NCBI RefSeq assembly: GCF_003015185.1 | Contig: NZ_CP027860.1 | Span: forward strand, 4,268,501 to 4,332,500 | Length of the DNA stretch: 64,000 bases | Source of the DNA: Ahniella affigens | GTDB taxonomy: Bacteria > Pseudomonadota > Gammaproteobacteria > Xanthomonadales > Ahniellaceae | Direction: 5' to 3' | Shown here: positions 18,801 to 26,378 of the stretch, piece after piece | Layout: every line of letters starts with the position of its first letter | Numbering within the stretch: position 1 is the first letter of the stretch | Position numbers and translations under genes: made by a program | Notes under the pieces: generated by a model | Seen by the model: the letters and a program-made list of their open reading frames with translations, nothing else | Database searches by the model: none | Told to the model about the DNA's origin: nothing

Positions 18801-20743
18801 AGTCGATTGAACGCGTCGCTCTCGGCATCGCCACGCCAGATGCGCTCGAACGCCGCCTGGAACGATTCGCGCACCGCTTCGGCATCGACACTGCCCGTAG
18901 CGGGCTGCACTTCGAAATCCTGGATGAAGATTCGCGCATCGTTGGCCAAGTTCATCTGGTAAGGATGCTCGCTGAGTACGCGAAGCCCCATGTTCTCCAT
19001 CATCGGCAGCGCTTCGGACAACGCGATTGGGTTGCCGTAGCGGAACAACTTGAAGCGGAGCGTTTGATCGTTCTTACGGCGCGAGCGGGTCAGGCTCAAG
19101 CGGATATCGTCGGCGCCCTTCAAAGACGCCGCGGTTTCGACATCGGCGGCAGCGACTGACGGGGTCGACTCTTCGATGTAGCCGGCGGGCAGCGCCTTGC
19201 CGAACTTCGTCGCCAGCTTCAGGCCTTTTTCCTCGCCATGCTTTTGGATCAGCGCATCGCGCAGGTCGTCGTACCAGTTGCGGACGATGCTGGCGATCTT
19301 GCTTTCCAACTCCGCCACGTCCACGTCGGCATGATCGCCGGCCTTCGGCCGAATGATCAGATGCAAGCGCGCCAGCGCTTCCTCGCCAACGTGCACGGCG
19401 GAGTCGACGCGCTCGCCACTGAACGCACGGCGCATCGTGGTCTCAATGCGCTCACGCACGTCTTGGTTGAAGCGGTCGCGCGGCAGGTAGACGAGGCAGG
19501 AATAGAAGCGACCGTAAATGTCGCGGCGCACGAACACACGCACGCGCGAGCGCTCGGCGAGTGCCAGTACTTCCATCGCGGTTTCGAACAATTCTTGCGT
19601 GCTGGCCTGGAGCAGCTCATCACGCGGCAACGTTTCCATGATGTGCCGAAGCGCCTTGCCGCTGTGACCCTGCGGCTTCAGACCGGAGTCGCGCATCACG
19701 GCTTCATGTTTGGTCCGGACCAGTGGGATGTCCCACGGCCGGGCCATGTAGGCACCCGAACTGAACAAGCCGAGGAACCGCTCCTCCCCGATGGCTTTAC
19801 CGTTCGCGTCGAAGCGCAGAATGCCGATGTAATCCATGTAGCCCGGACGATGCACGCTTGAGCGCGCGTTGGTCTTGGTCAGAATCACCACCTTGCTCGC
19901 CTCGGCGCGCGGCACGTCGCGGGCAGCCAAGCTTTTCAGCGGACGCATCTTGCCTTCCGGCAAACGCAGAATGCCAAGCCCCGTGCCGTCCACGACGCGC
20001 AGGAAATCTTCCTTGCCTTCGGTGTAGGTTTCGTACTCGCGGTAGCCGAGGAACGTGAAGTGGTCATTCGCGACCCAGCGCAAGAACGCTTCCAATTCGT
20101 CGCGTCCAAGCTGGTCAATCGGCAGATTTCGGGACTTCAGCTCATCGGCAATGGTCAGCATGCGTTGTTTCATGCCAGCCCAGTCGCGCACCGAGGCGCG
20201 CACCGCATCGAGCGCTTCCTTGATGAGTTGTTCCAACCGCTCCAACTGTTCTGGCTCGGCGCGACGATCCACCTCGAAGAACATGATGGATTCGAGCTTG
20301 CCGGCAGCCCCGGCGGCGCCTTCCTCATACATGCCAAGCAGATGGCCGCCAGCGTCGCGATGCACCAACAGCACTGGATGCACCACGGCGTGCACAAAGT
20401 TATCGGCCTGATTGATCGCCATGCCGACCGAGTCCACCAGGAACGGCATGTCTTCGACCGTCACCTGAACCACGGTGTGGTGGGTGTCCCAACCGCATTC
20501 GTCCTTGGTCGGGTTGAACACGCGCACGTTGGCGGCGTCTGGCTTCCGGACCTGGGTGAACTCAAACAACCCGGTCAACAAGGCTGCCCAGCTGTCGGCG
20601 TCGCGGGCCAGCAAGTCCTCGGCGTAAACGCGCTTCAGAAACAGGCGGACGAAGGGTTCGGCGTGCTTGAAGCGCGGCGCGGGCATTCGCGACTTCAGCA
20701 GTTCGAGAATGGCTTGGGCGCGGCCAAGGGCTGCATCGTTCAT
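15803..20743 (-). CDS. gdhB: Large NAD-specific glutamate dehydrogenase (GDH-180 class)
   Basis: A 1646-residue cytosolic enzyme that oxidatively deaminates glutamate to 2-oxoglutarate with NAD+, feeding amino-acid carbon into the TCA cycle. The length fits the L-GDH180 class (about 1600 residues). The N-terminal about 700 residues are the regulatory ACT-like and helical regions typical of this class. The catalytic core follows, with the glutamate-binding lysine region KNTVIVPVGAKGGFFVKKPP at about 872-891 and the nucleotide-binding segments DKGTATFSDIANSVSEEHGFW, GGVYPRSAKQIPVS and GEGGNLGMTQKGRIE. A helical C-terminal domain completes it. Start: ATG at 20743 with GGGAA about 8 nt upstream. 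It is monocistronic and converges on the CSLREA gene. Confidence 0.95.
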   Translation of the reverse strand: MNDAALGRAQAILELLKSRMPAPRFKHAEPFVRLFLKRVYAEDLLARDADSWAALLTGLFEFTQVRKPDAANVRVFNPTKDECGWDTHHTVVQVTVEDMPFLVDSVGMAINQADNFVHAVVHPVLLVHRDAGGHLLGMYEEGAAGAAGKLESIMFFEVDRRAEPEQLERLEQLIKEALDAVRASVRDWAGMKQRMLTIADELKSRNLPIDQLGRDELEAFLRWVANDHFTFLGYREYETYTEGKEDFLRVVDGTGLGILRLPEGKMRPLKSLAARDVPRAEASKVVILTKTNARSSVHRPGYMDYIGILRFDANGKAIGEERFLGLFSSGAYMARPWDIPLVRTKHEAVMRDSGLKPQGHSGKALRHIMETLPRDELLQASTQELFETAMEVLALAERSRVRVFVRRDIYGRFYSCLVYLPRDRFNQDVRERIETTMRRAFSGERVDSAVHVGEEALARLHLIIRPKAGDHADVDVAELESKIASIVRNWYDDLRDALIQKHGEEKGLKLATKFGKALPAGYIEESTPSVAAADVETAASLKGADDIRLSLTRSRRKNDQTLRFKLFRYGNPIALSEALPMMENMGLRVLSEHPYQMNLANDARIFIQDFEVQPATGSVDAEAVRESFQAAFERIWRGDAESDAFNRLILSAGLDWRQVAMLRGYCKYLLQTGVPFSQTYMEEALNRYPMIARLLVEQFEAKFDPARDQTSKQAIDQSRKRLARDLEMVMPEDLAKAQAAEAVLAARQDTRAIQMDAVGKLLRLALDRVQSLDDDRILRSFITVIQATLRTNFFQHVNGRCKDYISIKFDPAKIPELPKPRPYREIFVYGPRVEGVHLRFGPVARGGLRWSDRREDFRTEVLGLVKAQMVKNTVIVPVGAKGGFFVKKPPVGGDRDAQLAEGISCYRMFINGLLDITDNLVEGAVKHPSDVVRHDADDPYLVVAADKGTATFSDIANSVSEEHGFWLGDAFASGGSQGYDHKGMGITAKGGWESVKRHFRALGRDCQSQDFTCVGIGDMSGDVFGNGMLLSRHIRLLAAFDHRHIFLDPNPDAAVSFAERERLFKLPRSSWEDYNKSLITAGGGVYPRSAKQIPVSPEVRAVLGIADHVEQMTPNELMNTILKASVDLLWNGGIGTYVKASSESHADCGDRANNGLRINGKDLRAKIVGEGGNLGMTQKGRIEAAMSGVLLNTDFIDNSAGVDTSDHEVNIKILLNDVLASNELTVPARNTLLAEMTDEVGQLVLRDNYLQNQAISLMERMSVSRLGSKQHFIRTLESQGLLDRGLEYLPSDAEFAERKARGQGLTRPELSILLSYSKIVLFNQLLDSDVPEDAYLSRELVRYFPKPLQDRYKPHMERHRLRREIIATAVTNSMVNRMGATFVMRMQEDTGETPAQIAKAYSIAREVLDTRSLWAAIEALDGKVHGDQQIDAMLRIWNLMRALTRWLLNLPGERLDIAQAVAKYGAGFITLRAKLTDVMSDSDRQASTADRERWLKAGFDTALADQLSSLNTLASALDIIEVSHERKLPVDAVAQVYFGLGEALSLKWLMQKIEELPVEGRWHAHARGVLRDELFAQQRALAAQVLERGQGDGSERVQTFLKRDDPALKFTLNMFADMRTQVIMDYPTVSVAVRRLAQLAQAGARG

Positions 20744-20895
20744 GGCGGATTTCCCGGACGAAAAGCGAAAAATGGTCGCAAATTCTAGTGAGGGAACCTG
20801 AATCCCAACACCCCGGTTGTTTGAATGGCCTGCAAATGGTCAGGGATCGCCGCACCCGACTCATTCGGCCCGAACGTCTGCTTCAGCGGATCGCG

Positions 20896-21240
20896 TCAGT
20901 CGCTATTGCCGCCACTCGCGGCACTACCGCCAGTCGAACCGCCCGCACTCGAACTGCTGGTACTCGAACTGCCCGCACTAGAACTACCGGCACCCGAGTC
21001 GCCACTGCTGCCACCTGAGCCGCCGCTGTCGCCCGCCAGGTTGCGCTTCTTGTCGCCGCTCTTCTTGAAGTCTGTCTCGTACCACCCGCTACCCGCCAGT
21101 CGAAACGACGGCGCGGTGACGCGGCGCTGGATGGGGCCCTGATGACAGCGCTCGCACTGCGTCGGATCCGGATCCGACAGTTTTTGGAGGTGGTCAAACA
21201 CGTGACCGCAGGTTTGGCATTCGTACTCGTAGATCGGCAT
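20896..21240 (-). CDS. FmdB-family zinc ribbon protein with serine/glycine tail
   Basis: A 114-residue protein. The first about 60 residues are the FmdB zinc ribbon: PIYEYECQTCGHVFDHLQK, then CERCHQG, giving two CxxC zinc-binding pairs (Cys8/Cys11 and Cys29/Cys32), followed by RRVTAPSFRLAGSGWYETDF, the conserved post-ribbon block. From about residue 65 the chain is a low-complexity Ser/Gly tail (GSGGSSGDSGAGSSSAGSSS), the feature for which this family was named CxxC_CxxC_SSSS. The family's role is unclear; a regulatory or nucleic-acid role has been proposed. In many proteobacteria it precedes aspS, but here its downstream neighbour is gdhB. Confidence 0.88.
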   Translation of the reverse strand: MPIYEYECQTCGHVFDHLQKLSDPDPTQCERCHQGPIQRRVTAPSFRLAGSGWYETDFKKSGDKKRNLAGDSGGSGGSSGDSGAGSSSAGSSSTSSSSAGGSTGGSAASGGNSD

Positions 21241-21317
21241 GGCTTTTCGGAAAACTCAAATAAGCGTTGGAGTGTAACAGGCCCCTGAAACCGCCCCACA
21301 AAACCCAAGCGCGCCAC

Positions 21318-21789
21318 GCGCGCCATGGATGGCGCGCCCGCAGATCAAACGCGTCAGCGGTTGAGCCGGCGGGAGCGAGTCCGGGCATGTACCGGACTCG
21401 CGACTTGAAAAGCGCTCAGGATGAGCGGTTTTCAAAGGCAAACCACTGGCGCGCCCGCGGATCAAACGCGTCAGCGGTTGAGCCGGCGGGAGCGAGTCCG
21501 GGCATGTACCGGACTCGCGACTTGAAAAGCGCTCAGGATGAGCGGTTTTCAAAGGCAAACCACTGGCGCACCCGCGGATCAAACGCGTCAGCGGTTGAGC
21601 TGGCGGGAGCGAGTCCGGGCATGTACCGGACTCGCGACTTGAAAAACGCTCAGGATGAGCGGTTTTCAAAGGCAAACCACTGGCGCGCCCGCGGATCAAA
21701 CGCGTCAGCGGTTGAGCCGGCGGGAGCGAGTCCGGGCATGTAACGGACTTCCGACTTGAAAAGCGCTCAGGATGAGCGGTTTTCAAAGG
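21318..21789. repeat. Array of four 117-bp hairpin repeats (family A)
   Basis: Four head-to-tail copies begin GATCAAACGCGTCAGCGG at 21343, 21460, 21577 and 21694, an exact period of 117 bp. The internal copies differ by only one or two bases. Each carries two hairpins. The first is GAGTCCGG/CCGGACTC around a 7-nt loop containing CATGT. The second pairs TTGAAAA and CGCTCA with TGAGCG and TTTTCAA around GGA. The array is led by a 9-bp perfect hairpin, GCGCGCCAT/ATGGCGCGC, at 21318-21337. The last copy is degenerate in the first hairpin. It fills the space between fmdB and rpoH on the minus strand. Because 117 is divisible by three, frames stay open through the array on both strands, but the resulting 39-residue peptide repeats look artefactual. 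Confidence 0.92.
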
Positions 21790-21792
21790 GGG

Positions 21793-21828
21793 ATATAAAC
21801 GCAAACACGCGCCGAAGCGCGTGTTTGC
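21793..21828 (-). terminator. rpoH intrinsic terminator
   Basis: Read on the minus strand, a 12-bp perfect stem (GCAAACACGCGC with GCGCGTGTTTGC) closes a TTCG tetraloop and is followed by GTTTATAT. It starts 32 bp after the rpoH stop. The stem, the UUCG loop and the T-rich tail make this the clearest intrinsic terminator in the first half of the window. Confidence 0.85.
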
Positions 21829-21859
21829 AAGCAAGCAGACCGTCCCTGGCGGGCGCCGA

Positions 21860-22735
21860 TCAGGCCGCGATCAGCAATCCCTTGATCTTCTTGAACGCGT
21901 TCGCCTCGATCTGGCGGATGCGTTCGGCCGAGACTTTGTACTCGTCGGCCAGTTCTTGCAACGTGGCGGTCTTCTCGATCAGCCAGCGCCGCGTCACGAT
22001 GTCACGCGAGCGGGCGTCCAGACCGGCCAGACCTTCACGCAGCGCATCCAGCTGATGCCCGCTGGAGTCGTCCAGCTCCAATGCATCGGCGGGGCTGGCA
22101 TGGTCGTCGATCAGATACGCCACCGGCGAGGGCCTGGCATCGTCATCACTGTCGGTCGGGGCGTCAAAAGCTAAGTCATGACCATTCAGCCGGGCTTCCA
22201 TCTCGCGGACTTCGGCCGGTTCAACGTTCAGCTCGCGGGCAACGGTGTTGACTTCTTCATTGTTCATCCAGCCCAGGCGCTTTTTCGACTTCCTGAGATT
22301 GAAGAACAGCTTGCGCTGGGCCTTGGTCGTTGCGACCTTGACGATGCGCCAGTTCTTCAGGATGAACTCATGCATTTCGGCCTTGATCCAATGCACAGCA
22401 AAGCTCACCAACCGCACGCCCTGGTCGGGATCGAAGCGCTTGACCGCTTTCATCAGGCCGATGTTGCCTTCCTGAATCAGGTCGGCCATGCCAAGACCGT
22501 AACCTTGGTAGCCGCGGGCCACATGCACGACGAAGCGCAGATGCGAGAGAATCATGCGCTTGGCCGCATCCAGATCGTTGTCCTGGCGGACTTTCTGGGC
22601 CAGTTCGAACTCTTCTTCGCCCGCCAGCATCGGCACGCGATTGACCGCGCTGATGTAGGCGTCGAGCGAGCCGAGGGCACTCGGCACCAGCCAGTTCTGA
22701 TTGAAATTTTGGTTTAAAGCCAAAGCTTGAGTCAT
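21860..22735 (-). CDS. rpoH: RNA polymerase heat-shock sigma factor RpoH (sigma-32)
   Basis: A 291-residue sigma-70 family factor that directs RNA polymerase to heat-shock promoters. Region 2 is visible ([39 protein letters not shown] and [20 protein letters not shown]). The RpoH box diagnostic for this sigma subtype reads [18 protein letters not shown]. The C-terminus is region 4 ([20 protein letters not shown]). The start at 22735 is preferred over 22831 because AAGGAGGGG lies just upstream and the next residues (TQALALNQN) match the usual RpoH N-terminus. It follows terC by 92 bp; the leader carries hairpins described separately, and a strong terminator follows the gene. Confidence 0.96.
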   Translation of the reverse strand: MTQALALNQNFNQNWLVPSALGSLDAYISAVNRVPMLAGEEEFELAQKVRQDNDLDAAKRMILSHLRFVVHVARGYQGYGLGMADLIQEGNIGLMKAVKRFDPDQGVRLVSFAVHWIKAEMHEFILKNWRIVKVATTKAQRKLFFNLRKSKKRLGWMNNEEVNTVARELNVEPAEVREMEARLNGHDLAFDAPTDSDDDARPSPVAYLIDDHASPADALELDDSSGHQLDALREGLAGLDARSRDIVTRRWLIEKTATLQELADEYKVSAERIRQIEANAFKKIKGLLIAA

Positions 22736-22789
22736 GGTTCCCCTCCTTGGGGAGAGCAAGTTTAGCAGTCTACGACTTGGACTGCTAAA
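22736..22789 (-). promoter_or_regulatory. Structured rpoH leader: long hairpin and partly sequestered ribosome-binding site
   Basis: On the minus strand a perfect 10-bp stem, TTTAGCAGTC with GACTGCTAAA around a 9-nt loop, spans 22789-22761. Immediately 3' the transcript reads TCCCC AAGGA GGGGA before ACC and the ATG, so the Shine-Dalgarno sequence AAGGAGG lies partly in the loop and partly in the stem of a 5-bp hairpin. The large hairpin may also end terC transcripts, although no T-run follows. Temperature control of rpoH translation is known in E. coli; that this leader does the same is inference only. Confidence 0.5.
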
Positions 22790-22827
22790 CCTTCGGAAAG
22801 TTCCAGATGGGTCGCAGTGCGCGGATT

Positions 22828-23850
22828 TCAATGGCGGTCCGGATTGGGCAGGGGCGCCGCCGTCGGCCCTGAGTCCGATCCCGGGGCATCGGCCGCGGGG
22901 GCCATCACCTTGGGCGGCGACATCATGCTGATCAGGACGCTGGTCACCAGGATCGACACAACGATCCCGAGCGACATGAAGGCCGGAATCTTGAAGAAGT
23001 CGACGACCAGCATCTTGGTGCCCACAAAAATCAGCACCAACGCCAGGCCGTACGTCAGCAAATGGAAGCGCTCCTTCATGTCGGCGAGCAGGAAGTACAA
23101 CGCGCGAAGACCCAGGATCGCGAAGATGTTGGCGGTCATCACGATAAACGGATCTTCGGTGATCGCAAAGATTGCCGGGATCGAGTCGACCGCAAAGATG
23201 ATGTCCGTCACGGCAATCAGCACCACCACCACAAACAATGGTGTCAGCCAGCGTTTGCCGTCGCGGAAGTACGAAAACTGCTCACCCTGAAAGTCGCGAC
23301 TGAGCGGCAAGTGGCGGCGCATCCAGCGCAGGATCGGGTTCTGTTCCAGATCGGGCGCTTCATCGGCAAACCACAGCATTTTGCCGCCCGTGATCAGCAA
23401 AAACAGACCAAACAGATACAGGATCCAATGGAACTTGGCGATCAGCACGGCGCCGAGCAGAATCATCACCGCCCTAAGCACGATGGCGCCAATCACCCCG
23501 ATGATGATCACGCGCTTCTGAAACTCCAGCGGCACGGCAAAATACGTGAAGATCATCAGGAAAACGAAGATGTTGTCGACCGATAACGACTTTTCGATCA
23601 AATAGCCGGTCAAGAACTCGCTCGCTTTCTGAGCCGCCACCTGCGGCCCAAAGCTATCGCGCAGATACCACCAGAGCCCGGCGCAGAACACCAGGGCCAG
23701 CAATACCCAGATCAGCGACCAGCCGGCGGCTTCCTTTACCGACACTTTGTGCGCACCTTGGGCACGCAAAACGACCAGATCGACGACGATGGCGACTATA
23801 ACGAACGCAAAAAACGCCACCCACATCCACCACTCACCCACAGTTGTCAT
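22828..23850 (-). CDS. TerC/Alx-family integral membrane protein (probable manganese exporter)
   Basis: A 340-residue inner-membrane protein with about nine membrane segments. TerC-family signatures are seen in [19 protein letters not shown] (about 88-106) and [18 protein letters not shown] (about 216-233); both carry the conserved acidic residues expected to bind metal inside the membrane. It ends in a proline/alanine-rich cytoplasmic tail. E. coli Alx, the best-studied relative, is controlled by a Mn2+-sensing yybP-ykoY riboswitch, and the leader of this gene carries the same element at 23955-24050, which supports manganese export. The ATG at 23850 with AGGGAG 7 nt upstream is chosen over a TTG at 23874. 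rpoH lies downstream. Confidence 0.9.
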   Translation of the reverse strand: MTTVGEWWMWVAFFAFVIVAIVVDLVVLRAQGAHKVSVKEAAGWSLIWVLLALVFCAGLWWYLRDSFGPQVAAQKASEFLTGYLIEKSLSVDNIFVFLMIFTYFAVPLEFQKRVIIIGVIGAIVLRAVMILLGAVLIAKFHWILYLFGLFLLITGGKMLWFADEAPDLEQNPILRWMRRHLPLSRDFQGEQFSYFRDGKRWLTPLFVVVVLIAVTDIIFAVDSIPAIFAITEDPFIVMTANIFAILGLRALYFLLADMKERFHLLTYGLALVLIFVGTKMLVVDFFKIPAFMSLGIVVSILVTSVLISMMSPPKVMAPAADAPGSDSGPTAAPLPNPDRH

Positions 23851-23954
23851 CAGCTTCTCCCTGAAGGAAATCAAGGAACGGAACAGGCAAATACGTCCTG
23901 GCCTCCGTTTCCGGTACAGGCATGCCCGGGCTGTAACGCCCGTACTGCCTTAGG

Positions 23955-24050
23955 CCAAGGTCTTGCTCGCCACCGACTGATGACCTGCGCGTCCGGGAAT
24001 GGTCGATTCCGTCTTGACGAAGCGCGCAGCTTGAGAGCTACTCCCCTTGG
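23955..24050 (-). promoter_or_regulatory. yybP-ykoY (Mn2+) riboswitch in the terC leader
   Basis: Read on the minus strand, the element opens with CCAAGG running into GGGGAGTAGC, the conserved 5' core of the yybP-ykoY family. It closes with GCAAGACC and CCTTGG, the conserved 3' core. CCAAGG (24050-24045) pairs with CCTTGG (23960-23955) as the closing P1 stem. An internal 7-bp stem, CTGCGCG with CGCGCAG (24029-24023 with 23991-23985), supports the long arm. About 105 nt separate it from the terC ATG. The downstream leader holds a small GGGC/GCCC hairpin and a CCTT/AAGG pairing that could compete with P1. This explains most of the 310-bp gap between terC and the DUF1244 gene. Confidence 0.85.
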
Positions 24051-24159
24051 AGTTTGTGATCCGATCCGAAACCGGACCGAATTGGTGCAGATTATTCACG
24101 AGTTTCGTGAGCGAAGCGTCAAGGGGACGCGAATCACCTGACGCAACTCGCCGCGACAC

Positions 24160-24399
24160 TCATTTCTGGTATTGCGCCTTCCAAACCTCATACGGCATGC
24201 CATAGACCCATTCCCGTACTGCTTCTTTGTCGAGCGTCTGACCTTGCTCGGCCGCCGCTTCCTGGACCCATTTGGCCAGACAATTCCGGCAAAAGCCGGC
24301 CAAGTTCATCAGATCAATGTTCTGGACATCCTTGCGCGCATCCAGGTGCGCGATCAGACGACGAAAGGCGGCAGCTTGAATAGCGTCATCGGGGTTCAT
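24160..24399 (-). CDS. DUF1244 family small protein
   Basis: A 79-residue cytosolic protein matching DUF1244. The diagnostic block is MNLAGFCRNCLAKWVQEAA (about 31-49), with a CxxC pair at Cys37 and Cys40, followed by EWVYGMPYEVWKAQYQ at the C-terminus. It is helical with no signal peptide. Function unknown; the two cysteines suggest metal or redox chemistry but this is not established. The ATG at 24399 (AGGT 6 nt upstream) is preferred to a codon at 24459, which would add residues outside the family. Transcription of this gene precedes the terC riboswitch on the same strand, so read-through into terC is possible. Confidence 0.88.
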   Translation of the reverse strand: MNPDDAIQAAAFRRLIAHLDARKDVQNIDLMNLAGFCRNCLAKWVQEAAAEQGQTLDKEAVREWVYGMPYEVWKAQYQK

Positions 24400-24519
24400 A
24401 GGGACCTGAGAAATCGACAAGAGGACGTTGATTTTGGGACAGATTGACCCATCGTGCACAGCTTACATGGGCAGCGCCATCTGCTAGAGTCGGGCCCAGT
24501 TTCCGGGGCGAGGGTGCCA

Positions 24520-25416
24520 ATGCGGCTTCACTTTCCGGATGGGGAACATGCAGATTTCGTCTTGTCCGAAGGGCAGACGTCTGTAGGCTCCACGTCCGAC
24601 AATCGGATCATGATCACCAAGGGCGGGGTGCAAGCGCACCACGCTCTGTTCACACTGGACGCCCGCGGTCTGGTGCTCGCAGTGCTGCCCGACGGTCTTG
24701 GCCGGTCTCATGTCAATGCGCGCCCAGTACGTGAAATGGCCCTCGTCCGCATGGGCGATGTGGTCACCTTCGGGGCGGTCAATGCCCTGGTGAAACCCAT
24801 CTCGGATAAACATGTGAGTGGCTTCAAACCGCCTGAATCAAGTCCCGAACCGAAGCTCTCGGACGAACCGGAAACCCGGTTCCGGAACGTGCCACCGAAA
24901 GCGGTGCTGCGCGGCGTATCGGGCCAGTACTTCGGACTGATTGTCCCGATCCCGGGACGCTTGGTGATTGGCCGCGGCAGCGAGGCCGATCTGTCGCTGG
25001 ACGAACCTGAAATGTCGCGCCGACACGCGTCTCTCGAGGTCTCGGCTGATGGCCTCTATCTGCGCGACTTGGGCTCTGCCAACGGCACGTTTGTCAACGG
25101 CGTCCAGGTTCGCGATGCCTGCCTCTATAGTGGCGACCAGATTGCCTTCGACCGGAATCGCTTTCTCGTGGAAGCGCCCGGCCTGCCGCAACGCCCCAAG
25201 GCCGACATCACGGGCCCCGTCCGGGCACCGGTTGAGTCCACGCAAACCCTGAATCAGATTCGCCTCGACCCGCCCAATCCGGCGGCCGGGACCCCGGCGC
25301 CAAGCCCGGTGCCGCCCGAAACCGGCAAGAGCAGTCGTGGCGTGCCGCCGTGGGCGCTGATGCTGATCGGCGCAGCCGTCGTCGTAGCGATCGTCCTGCT
25401 GATCAACGCGCGCTGA
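24520..25416 (+). CDS. Tail-anchored FHA-domain protein
   Basis: A 298-residue protein with two forkhead-associated-like regions. Residues 1-93 look like a degenerate FHA domain (SVGSTSDNRIMITKGGVQAHHALF, where a phosphothreonine-binding loop would lie). Residues about 137-210 are a canonical FHA domain: LVIGRGSEADLSLDEPEMSR followed by RHASLE, with GSANGTFVNGVQV after it, so the Gly-Arg, Ser-Arg-His and Asn-Gly motifs are present. A proline-rich linker (about 225-270) leads to a single C-terminal membrane helix (WALMLIGAAVVVAIVLLINA). It would dock phosphothreonine partners at the membrane. No kinase is adjacent; the nearest Ser/Thr kinase gene is at 33426. Start: ATG at 24520 with GAGGG upstream; an earlier GTG at 24454 is less likely. 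Confidence 0.87.
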   Translation: MRLHFPDGEHADFVLSEGQTSVGSTSDNRIMITKGGVQAHHALFTLDARGLVLAVLPDGLGRSHVNARPVREMALVRMGDVVTFGAVNALVKPISDKHVSGFKPPESSPEPKLSDEPETRFRNVPPKAVLRGVSGQYFGLIVPIPGRLVIGRGSEADLSLDEPEMSRRHASLEVSADGLYLRDLGSANGTFVNGVQVRDACLYSGDQIAFDRNRFLVEAPGLPQRPKADITGPVRAPVESTQTLNQIRLDPPNPAAGTPAPSPVPPETGKSSRGVPPWALMLIGAAVVVAIVLLINAR

Positions 25417-25428
25417 GACCAATAAGGC

Positions 25429-25541
25429 GGGCCTGAATAAGGCCATCCTGGACTTTCAGACCCGCAACGAGTCCGGCACGTGTCCGGACTCGTTGCTCCA
25501 GAATCAAGCACTTCCGTGCTCGACTCTGGGCGGGCCTGCCA
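25429..25541. repeat. Single copy of the 127-bp hairpin repeat (family B)
   Basis: Same element as the array at 30549-30930. It has an outer hairpin ending TCAGACC, a 13-bp hairpin GCAACGAGTCCGG/CCGGACTCGTTGC around CACGTGT, then the CAGAATC/AGCAC hairpin. Relative to the array, the 13-bp stem has two substitutions on the 5' side that are each matched on the 3' side, so pairing is kept. It lies between the convergent FHA and def genes, where it could also serve as a transcription barrier. Confidence 0.9.
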
Positions 25542-25556
25542 ATCGTTCGTTGCGCG

Positions 25557-26063
25557 TCAGGCGGCCTTGAACTTGCGTTGCTTCTCGAGTTTCTTCTTGA
25601 CCATGTCGCGCTTCAACGGCGACAGGTAATCGACGAATACTTTGCCGGCCAAGTGATCCATCTCGTGCTGAATGCAGATCGCGAGCAAACCGTCAGCCTC
25701 GATTTCGAACGCCTCGCCATGACGATTCTGGGCGCGAACGCGGATCTGATTGGCGCGGGTCACATCGGCGTAGATGCCCGGGACCGACAGGCAGCCCTCC
25801 TGATACACCTGCTCGCCAGCGCGGGTCAGCACCTCCGGATTGATGAACACCATCGGCTGATCCTTGCCTTCGCTGACATCGAGCACCAGCAATTGCTGGT
25901 GTACGTCCACCTGCGTGGCGGCCAGACCGATCCCGGGCGCGGTGTACATGGTTTCGAACATGTCATCGATCAGGGTCTGCAGACCGACGTCGAATTGCGT
26001 CACCGGTTGCGCCTTGGTGCGCAGTCGCGGGTCAGGGAATTCCAGAATGGTGAGTTTGGCCAT
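25557..26063 (-). CDS. def: Peptide deformylase
   Basis: A 168-residue metalloenzyme that removes the N-formyl group from nascent proteins. All three family motifs are present: GIGLAATQ (44-51), EGCLSVPG (89-96) with metal ligand Cys91, and QHEMDHLAG (132-140) with metal ligands His133 and His137 and catalytic Glu134. Length and C-terminal basic tail ([13 protein letters not shown]) are usual for type 1 deformylase. In many gammaproteobacteria def is followed by fmt, but here the gene stands alone, with a family B repeat downstream and FHA on the opposite strand. Confidence 0.97.
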   Translation of the reverse strand: MAKLTILEFPDPRLRTKAQPVTQFDVGLQTLIDDMFETMYTAPGIGLAATQVDVHQQLLVLDVSEGKDQPMVFINPEVLTRAGEQVYQEGCLSVPGIYADVTRANQIRVRAQNRHGEAFEIEADGLLAICIQHEMDHLAGKVFVDYLSPLKRDMVKKKLEKQRKFKAA

Positions 26064-26378
26064 GGCGATCTCCAGATCGCATCAAGATAAAGCCCCGTCC
26101 TCGTGCTTTCAACCACAGCGTTCAGCTGGCGCCTGGCGTTTTTGTCTAGCCGGGCCGACCGACGCGGGCCGCGCTGGCAAGCAAAGACCCACCTAGCCAC
26201 CTAAGCCATTGATCCTAAAGCTGTGCGCGAACGACGACATCAAGTTGCTTGCCAACCACAACAGCAAGACTCGGCCGTCTTCCGTTCACAATGGTTGTGC
26301 GCTGGAACCGCCACCCGGCATCCGGCACCCAGGACCTGCGACAGGTCCGGGTGCGAGCAAGCTTTGCAATAATGGGGT
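26064..26378. other. Divergent intergenic region between def and pepN
   Basis: About 315 bp without a supportable gene; it must hold the def (minus) and pepN (plus) promoters. Near 26327-26352 a hairpin is visible: GGACCTG pairs with CAGGTCC around CGA, extended by ACCC/GGGT across a bulged A. It lies about 27 bp upstream of the pepN ATG and so is in the pepN leader. A GGGG ribosome-binding site follows it. Confidence 0.5.

Noticed and set aside
21256-21834. Long frames on both strands with 39-residue peptide repeats across the 117-bp array
   Set aside because: The repeat period is divisible by three, so any frame without a stop stays open. The peptides have no signal, domain or ribosome-binding support, and the sequence is better explained by DNA/RNA hairpins.
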